A program made the translations under genes and the position numbers. A model generated the notes under the pieces. It had not been told where the DNA came from. It worked only from the letters and a program-made list of their open reading frames with translations, and did not search any database. From the NCBI GenBank assembly GCA_017505745.1, contig JAFVOP010000029.1:1-34614 (forward strand): a stretch of 34,614 bases of DNA, in the 5' to 3' direction. Source of the DNA: Clostridia bacterium (GTDB lineage: Bacteria; Bacillota; Clostridia; Oscillospirales; CAG-272). Positions 14,700 to 23,934 of this stretch are shown here, piece by piece (within the stretch, counting starts at the first letter, position 1; every line of letters begins with the position of its first letter).

Positions 14700-15575
14700 A
14701 TGAAAAACGCTTTTTTTTGCGTGGATATCGGCGGGACCAAGACCGCTTACGCCCTCTACGATGAAGAGGGGCATGAGCTGGTCTACCGTCGGTTTCCTAC
14801 TGAGCCGGAAAAGGGCGCGGAGGATCTGGTCGCGCGTGTGTATGCAAGCGCCTCCGAGTTCCTTCCCGCGTACCGTGTCCGCATTGGCAGCTTGGCTACC
14901 CCCGGACCTTTGAGCATGCGCGACGGCGTGATCCTTCGCGCCGTGACCATGGGCTGGGAAAACGTGCCGATCGTCAGGCTCTTTTCCGAGCGCTTCGGCA
15001 TGCCCTTCGTTCTGCTTAACGATTGCGATGCGGGCGCCTTGGGCGTATCCAATCTGCCGCAATTTTCCGCTTATCGCTCGCTTTGCTACATGAGCTTGAG
15101 TACCGGCATTGGCGGCGGTATCGTGATCAACGGAGACGTGTATACGGGACGCGGAAATGCCGCGGATTTCGGGCACATGCCGGTTCCGGGTGAGGGTCTG
15201 CTCTGCGGCTGTGGGCATAAGGACTGCCTGGAGCTGTATGCGTCGGGCTCGGGAATCGAAAAGCGATACCAAACGGCCACGGGAAAGGCTCTTTCTTGTG
15301 CCGAGATCGCAAGCCTGGCACAGGAGAAGGATCCAATCGCAACCAAGCTGTTTGAGGAGGCATCCGCGCATCTGGCCTTTGCCATGGATACACTGTTTGC
15401 AGTTCTGCATCCTGAAATGATTGCACTGGGCGGCAGCGTTTGCCGTTGCGGCGATCTGCTTTTGGGCAAGATCGGCACACAGCATCCGATCGGCTTTGCG
15501 CCCGATGACGGCAAGCAGGTGCTCCTTGGCGCGTTTGCCAATGCAAAAAAACACGCCGAAAAAATTTATGAATAA
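14700..15575 (+). CDS. ROK family sugar kinase
   Basis: A 291-residue ROK kinase without a DNA-binding domain. Features are the ATP-binding DIGGTKT (9-15), the catalytic Asp108 in LLNDCDAG, the phosphate-binding STGIGGGIV, and a zinc motif with GHMPV followed by CGCGHKDCLE. ROK kinases phosphorylate hexoses, N-acetylhexosamines or related sugars on a hydroxyl; the substrate here is unknown. The gene begins one base after the GatZ-like stop and ends 13 bases before the glycosidase start. Probable role: phosphorylating the sugar released by the glycosidase or its isomerised product. Confidence 0.92.
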   Translation: MKNAFFCVDIGGTKTAYALYDEEGHELVYRRFPTEPEKGAEDLVARVYASASEFLPAYRVRIGSLATPGPLSMRDGVILRAVTMGWENVPIVRLFSERFGMPFVLLNDCDAGALGVSNLPQFSAYRSLCYMSLSTGIGGGIVINGDVYTGRGNAADFGHMPVPGEGLLCGCGHKDCLELYASGSGIEKRYQTATGKALSCAEIASLAQEKDPIATKLFEEASAHLAFAMDTLFAVLHPEMIALGGSVCRCGDLLLGKIGTQHPIGFAPDDGKQVLLGAFANAKKHAEKIYE

Positions 15576-15588
15576 AAAGGATCTCAAA

Positions 15589-17826
15589 ATGAAAGATTTG
15601 ATTTGCAGACGAAGGATCGATCTTGGGGGCATGTGGAATTTCCGTGTTCCCGATGGAGAATATACCAAACGCCGCGTTCCGGGGTCCTATTTCTGTTGCG
15701 GATTCTCGGAATACAACCGCAGCTTTTCCTGGACCAAAACTCCGGGCAAGCGTGTCTTTCTTTGCACCGAGGGCATCAATTACGAGGGTACGGTTCTGGT
15801 AAACGGACAGGTGGTTGGCAAAACCATGCCGTATTGCCACGATGCCTTTGATGTTACCGATCTTTTGAAGGACGAAAATGAGGTAACCGTTCAGGTCAAG
15901 GACATCTACGCTCCCTTTGGTATGGTGGCGGGATGGTGCTGCTACGGCGGTATTATCCGCGCGATCTATCTGGAGGAACGCTCCGAGACCTATTTTGCGG
16001 ACGTGTGGTTCCGTCAGAACCTCACGGAGGACCTTACCCGTGCCGACGCAACGGTTTCCGTGGAGCTGGCGGGAAAGGTTTCTATCAATGCCAGCGTAAC
16101 GGCCACGCTCTCCCGTCACGGTGAGACGGTTGCAATTGCGGAGGGAACCGATCAACTGGCATTCTCGGTCGAGCGTCCCGCTTTGTGGTCTCCCGACGCG
16201 CCCAATCTTTACGATCTGTGTGTGACCTTGGAGATCAACGGCGAGATTGTGGATACACAGGCGATGGAGGTTGGCTTCCGTTCCTTCAAAATGGACGAGA
16301 AACGCTTCTATCTCAACGGCGAGTCGATCTTCTTGGCAGGCGTTTGCCGTCATGATCTGGGAAGCGCGGAGAAGGGACATACCCTCACCGACGAGGATAT
16401 TGAGCGCGACCTGCGCATGATCAAGGATCTGGGTGTGAACTTTGTGCGCCTGGTGCATTATCCGCACGATGAGCGCGTGATCCGTATGGCCGACCGGATG
16501 GGCCTTTTGGTGAGCGAGGAACCGGGACTGTGGTGGTCGGATCTGACCAACCCCAATCTGACGGGCGGTGCTCTGGAGATTCTCAAGCGCACCATTCTGC
16601 GCGACCGCAGCCATCCCTCGGTGGCATTCTGGATGAGCTTTAACGAATGTGAATTTACCCAGGAGTTTCTCAACGATTCGGTGAAGGTGGCGCGCGCGTA
16701 TGACCCCGATCGCTATGCCTCGGGCGCCAACTGCATGAATATCGAAATGACCAAATCGATGTTTGACATTGCCGATATCGATTTTTATACCTTCCATCCC
16801 TATGGCACCGATCCCACGTCGGTGGCAAACGGCATCGGTGTGCGCGTTCCGATCAAGAAGCACTTCGATTCGTTTGTTGGAAAACCGTTGATCTTTACCG
16901 AGTGGGGCGGTTGGTTTGTGGTGGATAATCCCGAGCTTTTCCGCCGCTTCTGCCAAAGCATGAAGCAGGCAAAGAACGAGGGCAAGCTGGCGGGCATGTT
17001 CTATTGGGCGTTTGCCGACATGTACGAGTACAACCGCGCCGATGCTTCGGTCGACGGCGTGCAGTACGAGGGATTGGTGACCCTGGAGCGCAGACCCAAG
17101 GAAAACTACTATGTGTTCCAGAAGTTCCTGCGCGAGATCAACTCCGAGCCCGTGCCGCTGGCGCCCGCCATGGTGGTGGAGCCCGACGGATTGACCGACA
17201 CCACCCAATCGGTGGCAATTCCTCTCCCCGACGCCACGGCGAGCGAGGAGCAGCAGGCGGCGTGGGAATACGCCACCGAGGAATCGCGCATGACGCAAAC
17301 CAGCATCGTGCTGCCGCACCGTAAGAGACGCTATATCACCTACGGCCCCAAGCTGCCGCAGTCCTGTCCGTCGCTGGGCAATCTGCAATTTGACGCGCGT
17401 CAACAGCCGCTTGTGGTCAGCGAAAAGGCACCCAGGCTGGAGATCCCGCTGACGGGAAAGGGAAGACAACTTGTGTTACTCGGCAACGCCCTGTATACCA
17501 TGGGCTATCCCGTAAACGGCGAGTACGGCGAGGTTTGTGCCAAGCTGACTTTGCGCTATGCCGACGGCACCGAAACGGTGACCCCGCTTCGCAACGGCTA
17601 CGAGCTTCTCACCGTGAACACCACGTTTGCAGGTTCGAAGATCGACCCGATCTCCCCGATCCTCAAAAAGGCGATCACCTTCTCGTATAACAAGAACTTT
17701 GAGAATTATCGCATCTACACCCTTACGGTGGACCTCAAGCCCGATACCGAGCTTGTGAGCATGACGGTAACGAGTGAGATGGCCGAGCGGAATATCTTGC
17801 TCTACGGTGTGTCGCTGATTCCTTGA
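15589..17826 (+). CDS. Glycoside hydrolase family 2 enzyme (beta-galactosidase/beta-glucuronidase-like)
   Basis: A 745-residue GH2 enzyme. An N-terminal jelly-roll sugar-binding domain (about 10-175), an Ig-like domain, and a TIM barrel (about 245-520) are recognisable. The acid/base is Glu353 in SFNECE and the nucleophile is Glu438 in FTEWGG; the spacing is normal for GH2. The extra C-terminal beta domain is about 190 residues. There is no signal peptide, so the substrate is cleaved inside the cell and must be imported by a transporter encoded elsewhere. The sugar specificity (glucuronide, galactoside, other) cannot be fixed by eye. I prefer the ATG at 15589, eight bases after AAAAAGGA, to the ATG at 15568, which overlaps the kinase gene. 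Confidence 0.9.
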   Translation: MKDLICRRRIDLGGMWNFRVPDGEYTKRRVPGSYFCCGFSEYNRSFSWTKTPGKRVFLCTEGINYEGTVLVNGQVVGKTMPYCHDAFDVTDLLKDENEVTVQVKDIYAPFGMVAGWCCYGGIIRAIYLEERSETYFADVWFRQNLTEDLTRADATVSVELAGKVSINASVTATLSRHGETVAIAEGTDQLAFSVERPALWSPDAPNLYDLCVTLEINGEIVDTQAMEVGFRSFKMDEKRFYLNGESIFLAGVCRHDLGSAEKGHTLTDEDIERDLRMIKDLGVNFVRLVHYPHDERVIRMADRMGLLVSEEPGLWWSDLTNPNLTGGALEILKRTILRDRSHPSVAFWMSFNECEFTQEFLNDSVKVARAYDPDRYASGANCMNIEMTKSMFDIADIDFYTFHPYGTDPTSVANGIGVRVPIKKHFDSFVGKPLIFTEWGGWFVVDNPELFRRFCQSMKQAKNEGKLAGMFYWAFADMYEYNRADASVDGVQYEGLVTLERRPKENYYVFQKFLREINSEPVPLAPAMVVEPDGLTDTTQSVAIPLPDATASEEQQAAWEYATEESRMTQTSIVLPHRKRRYITYGPKLPQSCPSLGNLQFDARQQPLVVSEKAPRLEIPLTGKGRQLVLLGNALYTMGYPVNGEYGEVCAKLTLRYADGTETVTPLRNGYELLTVNTTFAGSKIDPISPILKKAITFSYNKNFENYRIYTLTVDLKPDTELVSMTVTSEMAERNILLYGVSLIP

Positions 17827-17870
17827 TTTCAAAAACAGCACTTGTGAGGCCTTCTCATAAGGATGCTTAC

Positions 17871-17907
17871 AAATTTCGGCAGAGATGTTGTATTCTCTGC
17901 CGATTTG
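17871..17907 (+). terminator. Hairpin after the glycosidase gene, overlapping a promoter
   Basis: CGGCAGAGA and TCTCTGCCG form a stem with flanking ACAAA/TTTGT pairing. Only a short T stretch follows, so termination may be weak. It also overlaps the -35 and spacer of the next promoter. Confidence 0.55.
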
Positions 17908-17916
17908 TGTTATAAT
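17888..17916 (+). promoter_or_regulatory. Promoter for the HEXXH protein gene
   Basis: TTGTAT (17888-17893) and a perfect TATAAT (17911-17916) are separated by 17 bases. The leader would be about 85 bases. Confidence 0.6.
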
Positions 17917-18008
17917 GGGAGTGTGTTTTTCAAAGCATGTGGTCGTAGAGATATGCGTTTTGTAATGCAAAAGCGAACCCAGCGAAAAAAACAAGCAGGA
18001 GGGGTGTT

Positions 18009-18470
18009 ATGTTAACGTACGAATCCATAAGTCCTTTGTTTCATAAATGGATTGAAATATTAAGATTAAAAAATATTTGGGATATCAAATTAGAGCTTGT
18101 AGACGATGAGAATTTTCGGAAAACCGGAGATTTCAAGGTGGATCCCGACGACAGGAAAGCCATTCTGATGTTAAATGCCACAAATCCAAAGCAGGAAAAC
18201 ATGGAAGAGGTGATAATTCACGAATTATTGCATCTGAAATTGTATCCGCTGGATCAACTGACGGAAGGATTGATTGACGGTCACTATTGTCCGGGTACGG
18301 CTGAGTATAATACCATTTACACTCAATTTATGACCATGCTGGAGCAAACGGTGGAAGAACTGACGAAGTGCTTCTTGTTACAGTATGGAGACAATAAAGA
18401 GCTATCTTATGGCAGATGCAAAACGATGAAATCCTTTAATGAGTTGTATGATGGACTCAAATCACTATGA
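18009..18470 (+). CDS. Small SprT-like/HEXXH putative metallopeptidase
   Basis: A 153-residue soluble protein with the zinc-binding HELLH (His71, Glu72, His75) in EEVIIHELLHLKL, followed by a helical EQTVEELTKCFL segment that could supply a third ligand. A mixed alpha/beta N terminus (IWDIKLELVDD, AILMLNA) precedes it. It resembles small clostridial proteins with a SprT-like core; the substrate is unknown. GGAGGGG lies just upstream of the ATG. The gene is AT-rich compared with its GC-richer neighbours. No operon partner is evident. Confidence 0.82.
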   Translation: MLTYESISPLFHKWIEILRLKNIWDIKLELVDDENFRKTGDFKVDPDDRKAILMLNATNPKQENMEEVIIHELLHLKLYPLDQLTEGLIDGHYCPGTAEYNTIYTQFMTMLEQTVEELTKCFLLQYGDNKELSYGRCKTMKSFNELYDGLKSL

Positions 18471-18853
18471 AGGTATATTGTCCCCCGACAGATAGTTTTT
18501 GAAATGGGGCAAAACGTGCAAGCAAGTTGGGACTCCTCTTTCCCAAAAGTTTTGATAACGTAAAAACAGAAAGATTCCTCTGTCAAAACTATCTTGTGGA
18601 CCATTTTGTGGTAGAAAATTTCTCTTTGAGAAATTGTACCAAAATGGTAGCGGGAGCATTGCATATATAAAACGCATATCAGCAAGCAATTTAGTAATAA
18701 AAACGTGTGGAAAGTTCTTGAAATGGGGCAAAACGTGCAAGCACGTTGGGGAACTTCTTCCAAGAAGTTCCCCAACAAAAAAATCACGTTAAGGAAACTT
18801 ACTCTCAAGAAGTTTTTCCCGAAAAACACCAAAAACCAAAGGAGGTGACCGCA
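18471..18853. repeat. Gene-free intergenic repeat element A
   Basis: This 380-base stretch has no gene. It holds a near-identical 31-base direct repeat (18501-18531 and 18720-18750, one difference), an inverted repeat (AGATAGTTTT near 18490 against AAAACTATCT near 18585), a nested hairpin (18601-18647, CCATTTTG against CAAAATGG), and a perfect 32-base hairpin (18745-18776, GTTGGGGAACTTCTT stem). A related element B lies at 22675-22955. Translations of these repeats give spurious open frames. Confidence 0.7.
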
Positions 18854-21286
18854 ATGAAATATGATATTGAGCGCGCGGCGGTCACCATGTCCGTTACCGA
18901 GCTTTGCGCGTTGGCGCTGTTGGGAGGAGACCTGGATCTGCGCCCCGGAATGACGAAGCGCTTTTCGGCAGAGCGCGCACAGATCGGGGCCAAGGTGCAT
19001 CGCAAGCTGCAGGCCGAGGCAGGCGCGCAGTACGATGCCGAGGTGACCCTCACCAATACCACGCTGTACCATAATCTCGCGTTTGAGGTCAGCGGCCGCG
19101 CGGACGGCGTGCTGCGCACCGACCCTCTTACGGTGGACGAGATCAAGACCGTCAGCGCGCGCGCCTTCGATCTGCCGCCCGCTCCTATGCACGATGCGCA
19201 GGTGAAATGCTACGCGTACTTTCTCTGCCGCGAGAAGGAGCTTGTGGGGATCCATACGCGCCTGACCTACTACTGCACCGAGGACGGCAGAACGCGCTAT
19301 CTTACTACCTATCACAACGCCAAGGATCTGCAAATCTTTTATTTCGGCCTCCTTTCGCGTGTGGAATACCGTGCCAGAATTCTGATCGAGCGGCAGACGG
19401 TGCTCCTTCCCTCGGTACACGAGGGGCGGTTTCCGTATGCGTCGGTGCGCGAAGGGCAGGACGTGATGCTTCGCGAATGCTACCGCGATATCCGCGCAGG
19501 CAAACGGCTCTTTGTAGAGGCGCCCACGGGGACGGGAAAAACTCTCTCCGCGCTCTATCCCGCCGTCCGAGCATTGGGGGAAGGGCATTGCGATAAGATC
19601 TTTTATCTTACGGCAAAGGCGTCCACGCGTCGCGAGGCCTTTCGTGCCGCCGAGCAGATCTTTCGCGCGGGCTCGCATCTGCGCACCGTGGTTCTCACCG
19701 CCCGCGAGCAGGTTTGCCAAAATGAGCAGGCAAAATGCGATCCCGCCGGCATTTCCCGCCATTGCAACCCCTACGATTGCCCCTACGCCAAGGGCTTTTA
19801 CGACCGTTGCGGTTCGGCCGTGTGCGATGCGCTCGAAAAGCAAAACGGCTTTCCGCGCAATGCAGTTCTGGAGATCGCCCGGCGCTTTGGAATCTGCCCG
19901 TACGAATTTCAACTGGAGCTTTCGATGTTTTGCGACATCGTGATCTGCGACTATAACTATGCCTTTGATCCGCAGGTCTATCTGCGCCGCTATTTTGAGC
20001 CCGAGGCGGTGGCGGAGAACCGATACGTCTTTTTGATCGACGAGGCGCACAATCTTGGCGACCGCACCTGCTCGATGTATTCGGCGGAGCTGCAGATGTC
20101 TGACGTGACTTCTCTGTGGCGCGCGTTGCCGGAAAGTGAAGCGGCCTTGCGGAACGCGCTGGAAAAGCTTGCCGTTACCATGCACGGCTTCCGCCGCCTG
20201 TGCCGCGATACTCTCCAGAAGGACGAGCACGGCGTGGAGAGGGGCTACTCGCTCCTTCGCAATCCCATGGAGTCCTTCCATGAATTGGTCACGCAAACGC
20301 GTGCCGCGCTGGAAAAATGGTTGCGCAGCCATTACGGCGATGCGTTGGAGCCTGCCGTGCATACCTGTGCCTCCAAGTTCAAACGCTTTGAGCTGATTGC
20401 CGAGAGCTACGACGAGCGGTTCCTCACCTTTTTAGAGGTGGAGGGCGACCGCCGCACGGTCCGTTTGATCTGCCTGGATCCCTCCAACATTTTGGAGTGC
20501 GCGCTTTCGCGTGCCAAGGCGTCGGTCCTGTTTTCCGCAACTCTAACCCCTACCGATTATTTTGCCGACATTCTGGGGGGCGGTAAAGATCCCGTGTGTA
20601 TCTCTCTTTCGTCCCCGTTTGATCCGCGCAACTGTTGCGTGGTAGCGGTTCCGTCGGTGAGCACGCGCTTTGAGGATCGCGCTTCCACCTATAAAAAGAT
20701 CGCGGCTTATATCGCCGCTACCGTTTCGGCGCAAAAGGGAAATTACATCGCGTATTTTCCCTCATATCAGTATATGGAGGCGGTGCATAAGGCGTTTGCG
20801 GAGAAATACGCGCAAATTCCAACCGTGGTGCAAACGCGCGGCATGAGCGCCGCTGCACGCGAGACGTTTTTGAATGCCTTTGTGGAGGACCGCACCTGGC
20901 GCGTAGGCTTTTGTGTGCTTGGCGGCTCCTTCTCCGAGGGAGTCGATCTCCCCGGAAAGAAGCTGATCGGCGCGATTGTAGTTGGAACGGGGATCCCTGC
21001 AATTTCCAATGAGCGCAATATTTTGCGCGAGTATTACGAGACAACGCGGGAGAGCGGCTACGAATATGCCTATACTTATCCGGGCATGAACCGCGTGTTG
21101 CAGGCTGCGGGGCGGGTGATCCGCCGTGAGGACGATCGCGGCGTGATCGTACTCATTGACGAGCGCTACGAGTCCCCACGTTACCGCCCGTTGCTTCCGG
21201 AGCACTGGGAACATCTGCAATATGCAAGAAATCCAAACGAACTTGCAAAAATCACGGCGGATTTTTGGGCAATCCCAGAAAAATAA
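18854..21286 (+). CDS. ATP-dependent helicase of the XPD/DinG group with N-terminal nuclease-like domain
   Basis: An 810-residue protein. Residues about 1-180 look like a PD-(D/E)XK (Cas4/RecB-like) domain with SGRADGV and VDEIKTV. The helicase core has Walker A EAPTGTGKT (Lys229), DEAH box 396-399, and late motifs GSFSEGVDLPG and QAAGRVIRR. Cysteines between Walker A and DEAH (CQNEQAKC, CNPYDC, DRC) fit the 4Fe-4S cluster of XPD/DinG helicases. These enzymes unwind DNA 5' to 3' in repair or replication restart. The start at 18854 has an ideal AAAGGAGGTGA eight bases upstream. A small transposable-looking repeat precedes it. The transcript start is not visible. Confidence 0.92.
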   Translation: MKYDIERAAVTMSVTELCALALLGGDLDLRPGMTKRFSAERAQIGAKVHRKLQAEAGAQYDAEVTLTNTTLYHNLAFEVSGRADGVLRTDPLTVDEIKTVSARAFDLPPAPMHDAQVKCYAYFLCREKELVGIHTRLTYYCTEDGRTRYLTTYHNAKDLQIFYFGLLSRVEYRARILIERQTVLLPSVHEGRFPYASVREGQDVMLRECYRDIRAGKRLFVEAPTGTGKTLSALYPAVRALGEGHCDKIFYLTAKASTRREAFRAAEQIFRAGSHLRTVVLTAREQVCQNEQAKCDPAGISRHCNPYDCPYAKGFYDRCGSAVCDALEKQNGFPRNAVLEIARRFGICPYEFQLELSMFCDIVICDYNYAFDPQVYLRRYFEPEAVAENRYVFLIDEAHNLGDRTCSMYSAELQMSDVTSLWRALPESEAALRNALEKLAVTMHGFRRLCRDTLQKDEHGVERGYSLLRNPMESFHELVTQTRAALEKWLRSHYGDALEPAVHTCASKFKRFELIAESYDERFLTFLEVEGDRRTVRLICLDPSNILECALSRAKASVLFSATLTPTDYFADILGGGKDPVCISLSSPFDPRNCCVVAVPSVSTRFEDRASTYKKIAAYIAATVSAQKGNYIAYFPSYQYMEAVHKAFAEKYAQIPTVVQTRGMSAAARETFLNAFVEDRTWRVGFCVLGGSFSEGVDLPGKKLIGAIVVGTGIPAISNERNILREYYETTRESGYEYAYTYPGMNRVLQAAGRVIRREDDRGVIVLIDERYESPRYRPLLPEHWEHLQYARNPNELAKITADFWAIPEK

Positions 21287-21328
21287 CACAAAAAATGCAA
21301 TTCTTATCAAAATAATTGCAAAAACATC

Positions 21329-21357
21329 TTGCAATTGGGAATGGAATATGATATAAT
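21329..21357 (+). promoter_or_regulatory. Extended -10 promoter of the aminotransferase gene
   Basis: TTGCAA (21329-21334), 17 bases, then TATAAT (21352-21357) with TG one base before it. TTGCAA-type sequences also occur just upstream (near 21316). Confidence 0.75.
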
Positions 21358-21393
21358 AGGGGTCATGTAAAACCGTTGCAAGGAGAAATAATA

Positions 21394-22674
21394 ATGGAAT
21401 TTTCAAAGATGAGCCGGGAAGCGCTGTCTGCACTTCTTTCTCAACTGAATCAAGAGTATGCCGCTTGTCAAGCGGAAAACCTTTCGCTGGACCTGTCGCG
21501 CGGAAAGCCGGGTGCAAAGCAGCTGGACCTGTTGCAGGGCATGCTGGATTGTATCGATTCGTCGGCCGATTGCCGTACCGAAAACGGATTTGACTGCCGC
21601 AACTACGGTGTGCTCGACGGAATTCCCGAGGCAAAGCGTTTGTTTGCCGAATTGCTCGGCCTTTCCGAAAAGGAGCTTTTCATCGGAGGAAATTCTTCCC
21701 TGAATTTGATGTACGATACCGTTGCGCGTGCGATGCTGTACGGAACCTGCGACAGCGACCGTCCGTGGTGCCGCGAGGAGAAGATCCAATTTCTGTGCCC
21801 CGCGCCCGGATACGACCGTCATTTCGCGATTTGTGAGTCACTGGGCATCCGCATGATCCCCGTTGCCATGACGCCTACGGGTCCTGATATGGACGAGGTG
21901 GAGCGCTTGGTGGCAAGCGATGCTTCGATCAAGGGTATCTGGTGTTGCCCCAAATATTCCAATCCCGACGGCATTACCTATTCCGACGAGACCGTTCGCC
22001 GCTTTGGCGCAATGAAACCCGCGGCAAAGGACTTCCGTATTTTCTGGGATAATGCCTATGCCGTGCACGATCTGTACGCCGACCGCGCCGATACGCTTGC
22101 CGATATTTTTGAGGCTTGCTCGGCATACGGAAACCGCAACCGCGTATTTTATTTCGCCTCTACGTCCAAGATCTCGTTCCCGGGCTCGGGCGTGGCCATC
22201 ATGGCGGCATCTGAGGAAAACCTTGCGCAGATCATGCCGATCGTTGGCGCGCAGACCATTGGTTTTGATAAGATCAATCAGCTGCGTCACGTGCGCTATT
22301 TCGGATCCGCGGAGAATATCCGCCGTCATATGAGGATGCTTGCCGACCTGATCCGTCCCAAGTTTGAGATCGTGCTGAACACCCTGGACCGCGACCTTGC
22401 CGATACGGGCATTGCGCATTGGACCAAGCCCTTGGGCGGGTATTTCGTCAGCCTGTTCGTGGAGCCGGGATGCGCAAAGCGCACCTATCAGCTTTGTGCC
22501 GAGGCGGGTGTGAAGCTGACCGACGTTGGCGCAACCTATCCCTATAAGAAGGATCCCGACGACAGCAACATCCGTATCGCGCCCACCTTCCCAAGCGAGG
22601 CCGACCTGCAAAAGGCAATGAACATCCTCACCCTTTGCGCTCGCATCGCTGCGATTGAGAAGATTTTGAAATGA
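21394..22674 (+). CDS. PLP-dependent aminotransferase, type Ib aspartate-aminotransferase-like
   Basis: A 426-residue fold-type I aminotransferase. LDLSRGKPG (near 30), [11 protein letters not shown] (near 105), [10 protein letters not shown], a [10 protein letters not shown] segment, and [11 protein letters not shown] with the Schiff-base Lys259 are visible, and an IRIAPTFP segment with the carboxylate-binding Arg lies near the end. This matches the large subgroup of Gram-positive enzymes related to MocR aminotransferase domains, which transfer amino groups between aspartate-type donors and 2-oxoglutarate. Exact substrates are not certain. AAGGAG precedes the ATG at 21394. It appears monocistronic. 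Confidence 0.9.
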   Translation: MEFSKMSREALSALLSQLNQEYAACQAENLSLDLSRGKPGAKQLDLLQGMLDCIDSSADCRTENGFDCRNYGVLDGIPEAKRLFAELLGLSEKELFIGGNSSLNLMYDTVARAMLYGTCDSDRPWCREEKIQFLCPAPGYDRHFAICESLGIRMIPVAMTPTGPDMDEVERLVASDASIKGIWCCPKYSNPDGITYSDETVRRFGAMKPAAKDFRIFWDNAYAVHDLYADRADTLADIFEACSAYGNRNRVFYFASTSKISFPGSGVAIMAASEENLAQIMPIVGAQTIGFDKINQLRHVRYFGSAENIRRHMRMLADLIRPKFEIVLNTLDRDLADTGIAHWTKPLGGYFVSLFVEPGCAKRTYQLCAEAGVKLTDVGATYPYKKDPDDSNIRIAPTFPSEADLQKAMNILTLCARIAAIEKILK

Positions 22675-22955
22675 TTTTTTACGGGGAGACCCCTTTTTGG
22701 AAAAAGGGGTCTCCCCGTACCCCTCTACCAAAAACTTTCGCATTTTTTGTTGCTGAATTGCTTCCTGCGGTGCGCTTTTTGGTTGACAATTTCTCTTCAA
22801 GAATTGGAGCGTTGCTCAAATTGAGAAGCGAAGCGAAACGCGCACGAAATGAAGCAATTTAGCAATCAAACACGTGCGAAAAGTTTTGAAGGGGTGTGGG
22901 GAAACTTTTTCAAAAGTTTCCCCACGAAAAGTCACGAAGAAAGGAGGGCAGAGCC
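22675..22955. repeat. Gene-free intergenic repeat element B
   Basis: It opens with a long hairpin (about 22682-22718; GGGGAGACCCC pairs with GGGGTCTCCCC around a GG loop flanked by T and A runs) and ends with a perfect 30-base hairpin (22896-22925, GTGGGGAAACTTTT stem). Segment 22852-22889 aligns with element A 18684-18721. Neither hairpin is followed by a T run on the plus strand, so they do not look like ordinary terminators. No gene is present. Confidence 0.7.
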
Positions 22956-23912
22956 GTGACACAAGCGCAAACGAATCCGTTCCCCAATAGCGATACGAAT
23001 AAACGGTATTATACGTATGACTATTATTTGCGAAAGACGTTTGGCGGCAAATGCGCCAAGCTCCCCTTGGACGTAGGCTTTACCTGCCCGAATATCGACG
23101 GCCGATGCGGCCGAGGCGGATGCATCTACTGCTCCGATCGCGGAAGCGGAGACTTTGCTCCGGAGGCAAAGCTTTCGGTTGCCGAGCAGATTCGGGTACA
23201 GAGGGAGTTGTTTGCCCGCAAGTGGGACGTTTCGCGTTGCATTGCGTATTTCCAGGCACACACCAACACCTACGCTCCGTTGCCGGTCTTGCGCACATAT
23301 TACGAAGAAGCGTTGGCACAGGAGGGAGTCGTAGGACTGAATATTGCCACCCGTGCCGACTGCCTGCCGCCCGACGTGGTGGACTATTTGGCGGCGCTTT
23401 CGGAGCGCACTGTGCTTACGGTGGAGCTGGGTCTGCAAACTACCTCGGATGAAACCGCCGCGCGTATCAATCGCGGACATAGTTTTGCCGATTTTTGCCG
23501 TGGATATGAAGCCCTGCGCGCGGCAAGCAAGAACATACAGATCTGTGTGCATCTGATTTTGGGGCTCCCCGGGGAGGACGATGCGCGGATGCTGCAAACC
23601 GTGCGCGACGTGGCGAAGCTCCATCCCGACCAAGTCAAGATCCATCTGCTGCACGTCTTGCGCGGAACCACACTTGCCAAGCTTTATGAGAACGGAGAAT
23701 ACCAACCCCTTGACCGCGACCGTTACGTCCGTTTGGTGGCCGATGCGCTGGAGCTATTGCCGCCCGATACGGTGATCGGCAGACTGACGGGGGACGGAAA
23801 GGCAGATGACCTGTTAGCTCCTCTTTGGAGCCGTAAAAAGACCACCGTGATCAACGATATTGATAAACTGCTGTATGCGCGAAATTCCTACCAGGGAAGA
23901 TTTAATAATTGA
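22956..23912 (+). CDS. Radical SAM protein, TIGR01212/YtqA-like
   Basis: A 318-residue radical SAM enzyme. The cluster-binding cysteines are Cys44, Cys56 and Cys59 in TCPNIDG...GCIYC, an arrangement typical of the YhcC/YtqA (TIGR01212) family rather than the common CxxxCxxC. HTNTYAPL, GLNIATRAD, LQTT and HLILGLPGE follow in the expected order. These proteins are proposed to act on tRNA or other substrates; the reaction of this family is not firmly settled. The GTG at 22956 follows AAAGGAGGG and starts after repeat element B. Its stop is 22 bases before the next gene. Confidence 0.92.
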   Translation: MTQAQTNPFPNSDTNKRYYTYDYYLRKTFGGKCAKLPLDVGFTCPNIDGRCGRGGCIYCSDRGSGDFAPEAKLSVAEQIRVQRELFARKWDVSRCIAYFQAHTNTYAPLPVLRTYYEEALAQEGVVGLNIATRADCLPPDVVDYLAALSERTVLTVELGLQTTSDETAARINRGHSFADFCRGYEALRAASKNIQICVHLILGLPGEDDARMLQTVRDVAKLHPDQVKIHLLHVLRGTTLAKLYENGEYQPLDRDRYVRLVADALELLPPDTVIGRLTGDGKADDLLAPLWSRKKTTVINDIDKLLYARNSYQGRFNN

Positions 23913-23934
23913 ATAAAAGGAAAGGATTCTTTTC

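Noticed and set aside
15127-17469. 780-residue open frame on the minus strand
   Set aside because: It lies opposite the GH2 and kinase genes, is rich in His/Arg/Gly typical of antisense of GC-rich genes, and has no ribosome binding site or domain.
18407-20362. 651-residue minus-strand open frame
   Set aside because: Shadow of the helicase gene plus translated repeat element A.
22682-22718. Terminator of the aminotransferase gene
   Set aside because: The hairpin is strong but not followed by a T run; it fits better as part of repeat element B.
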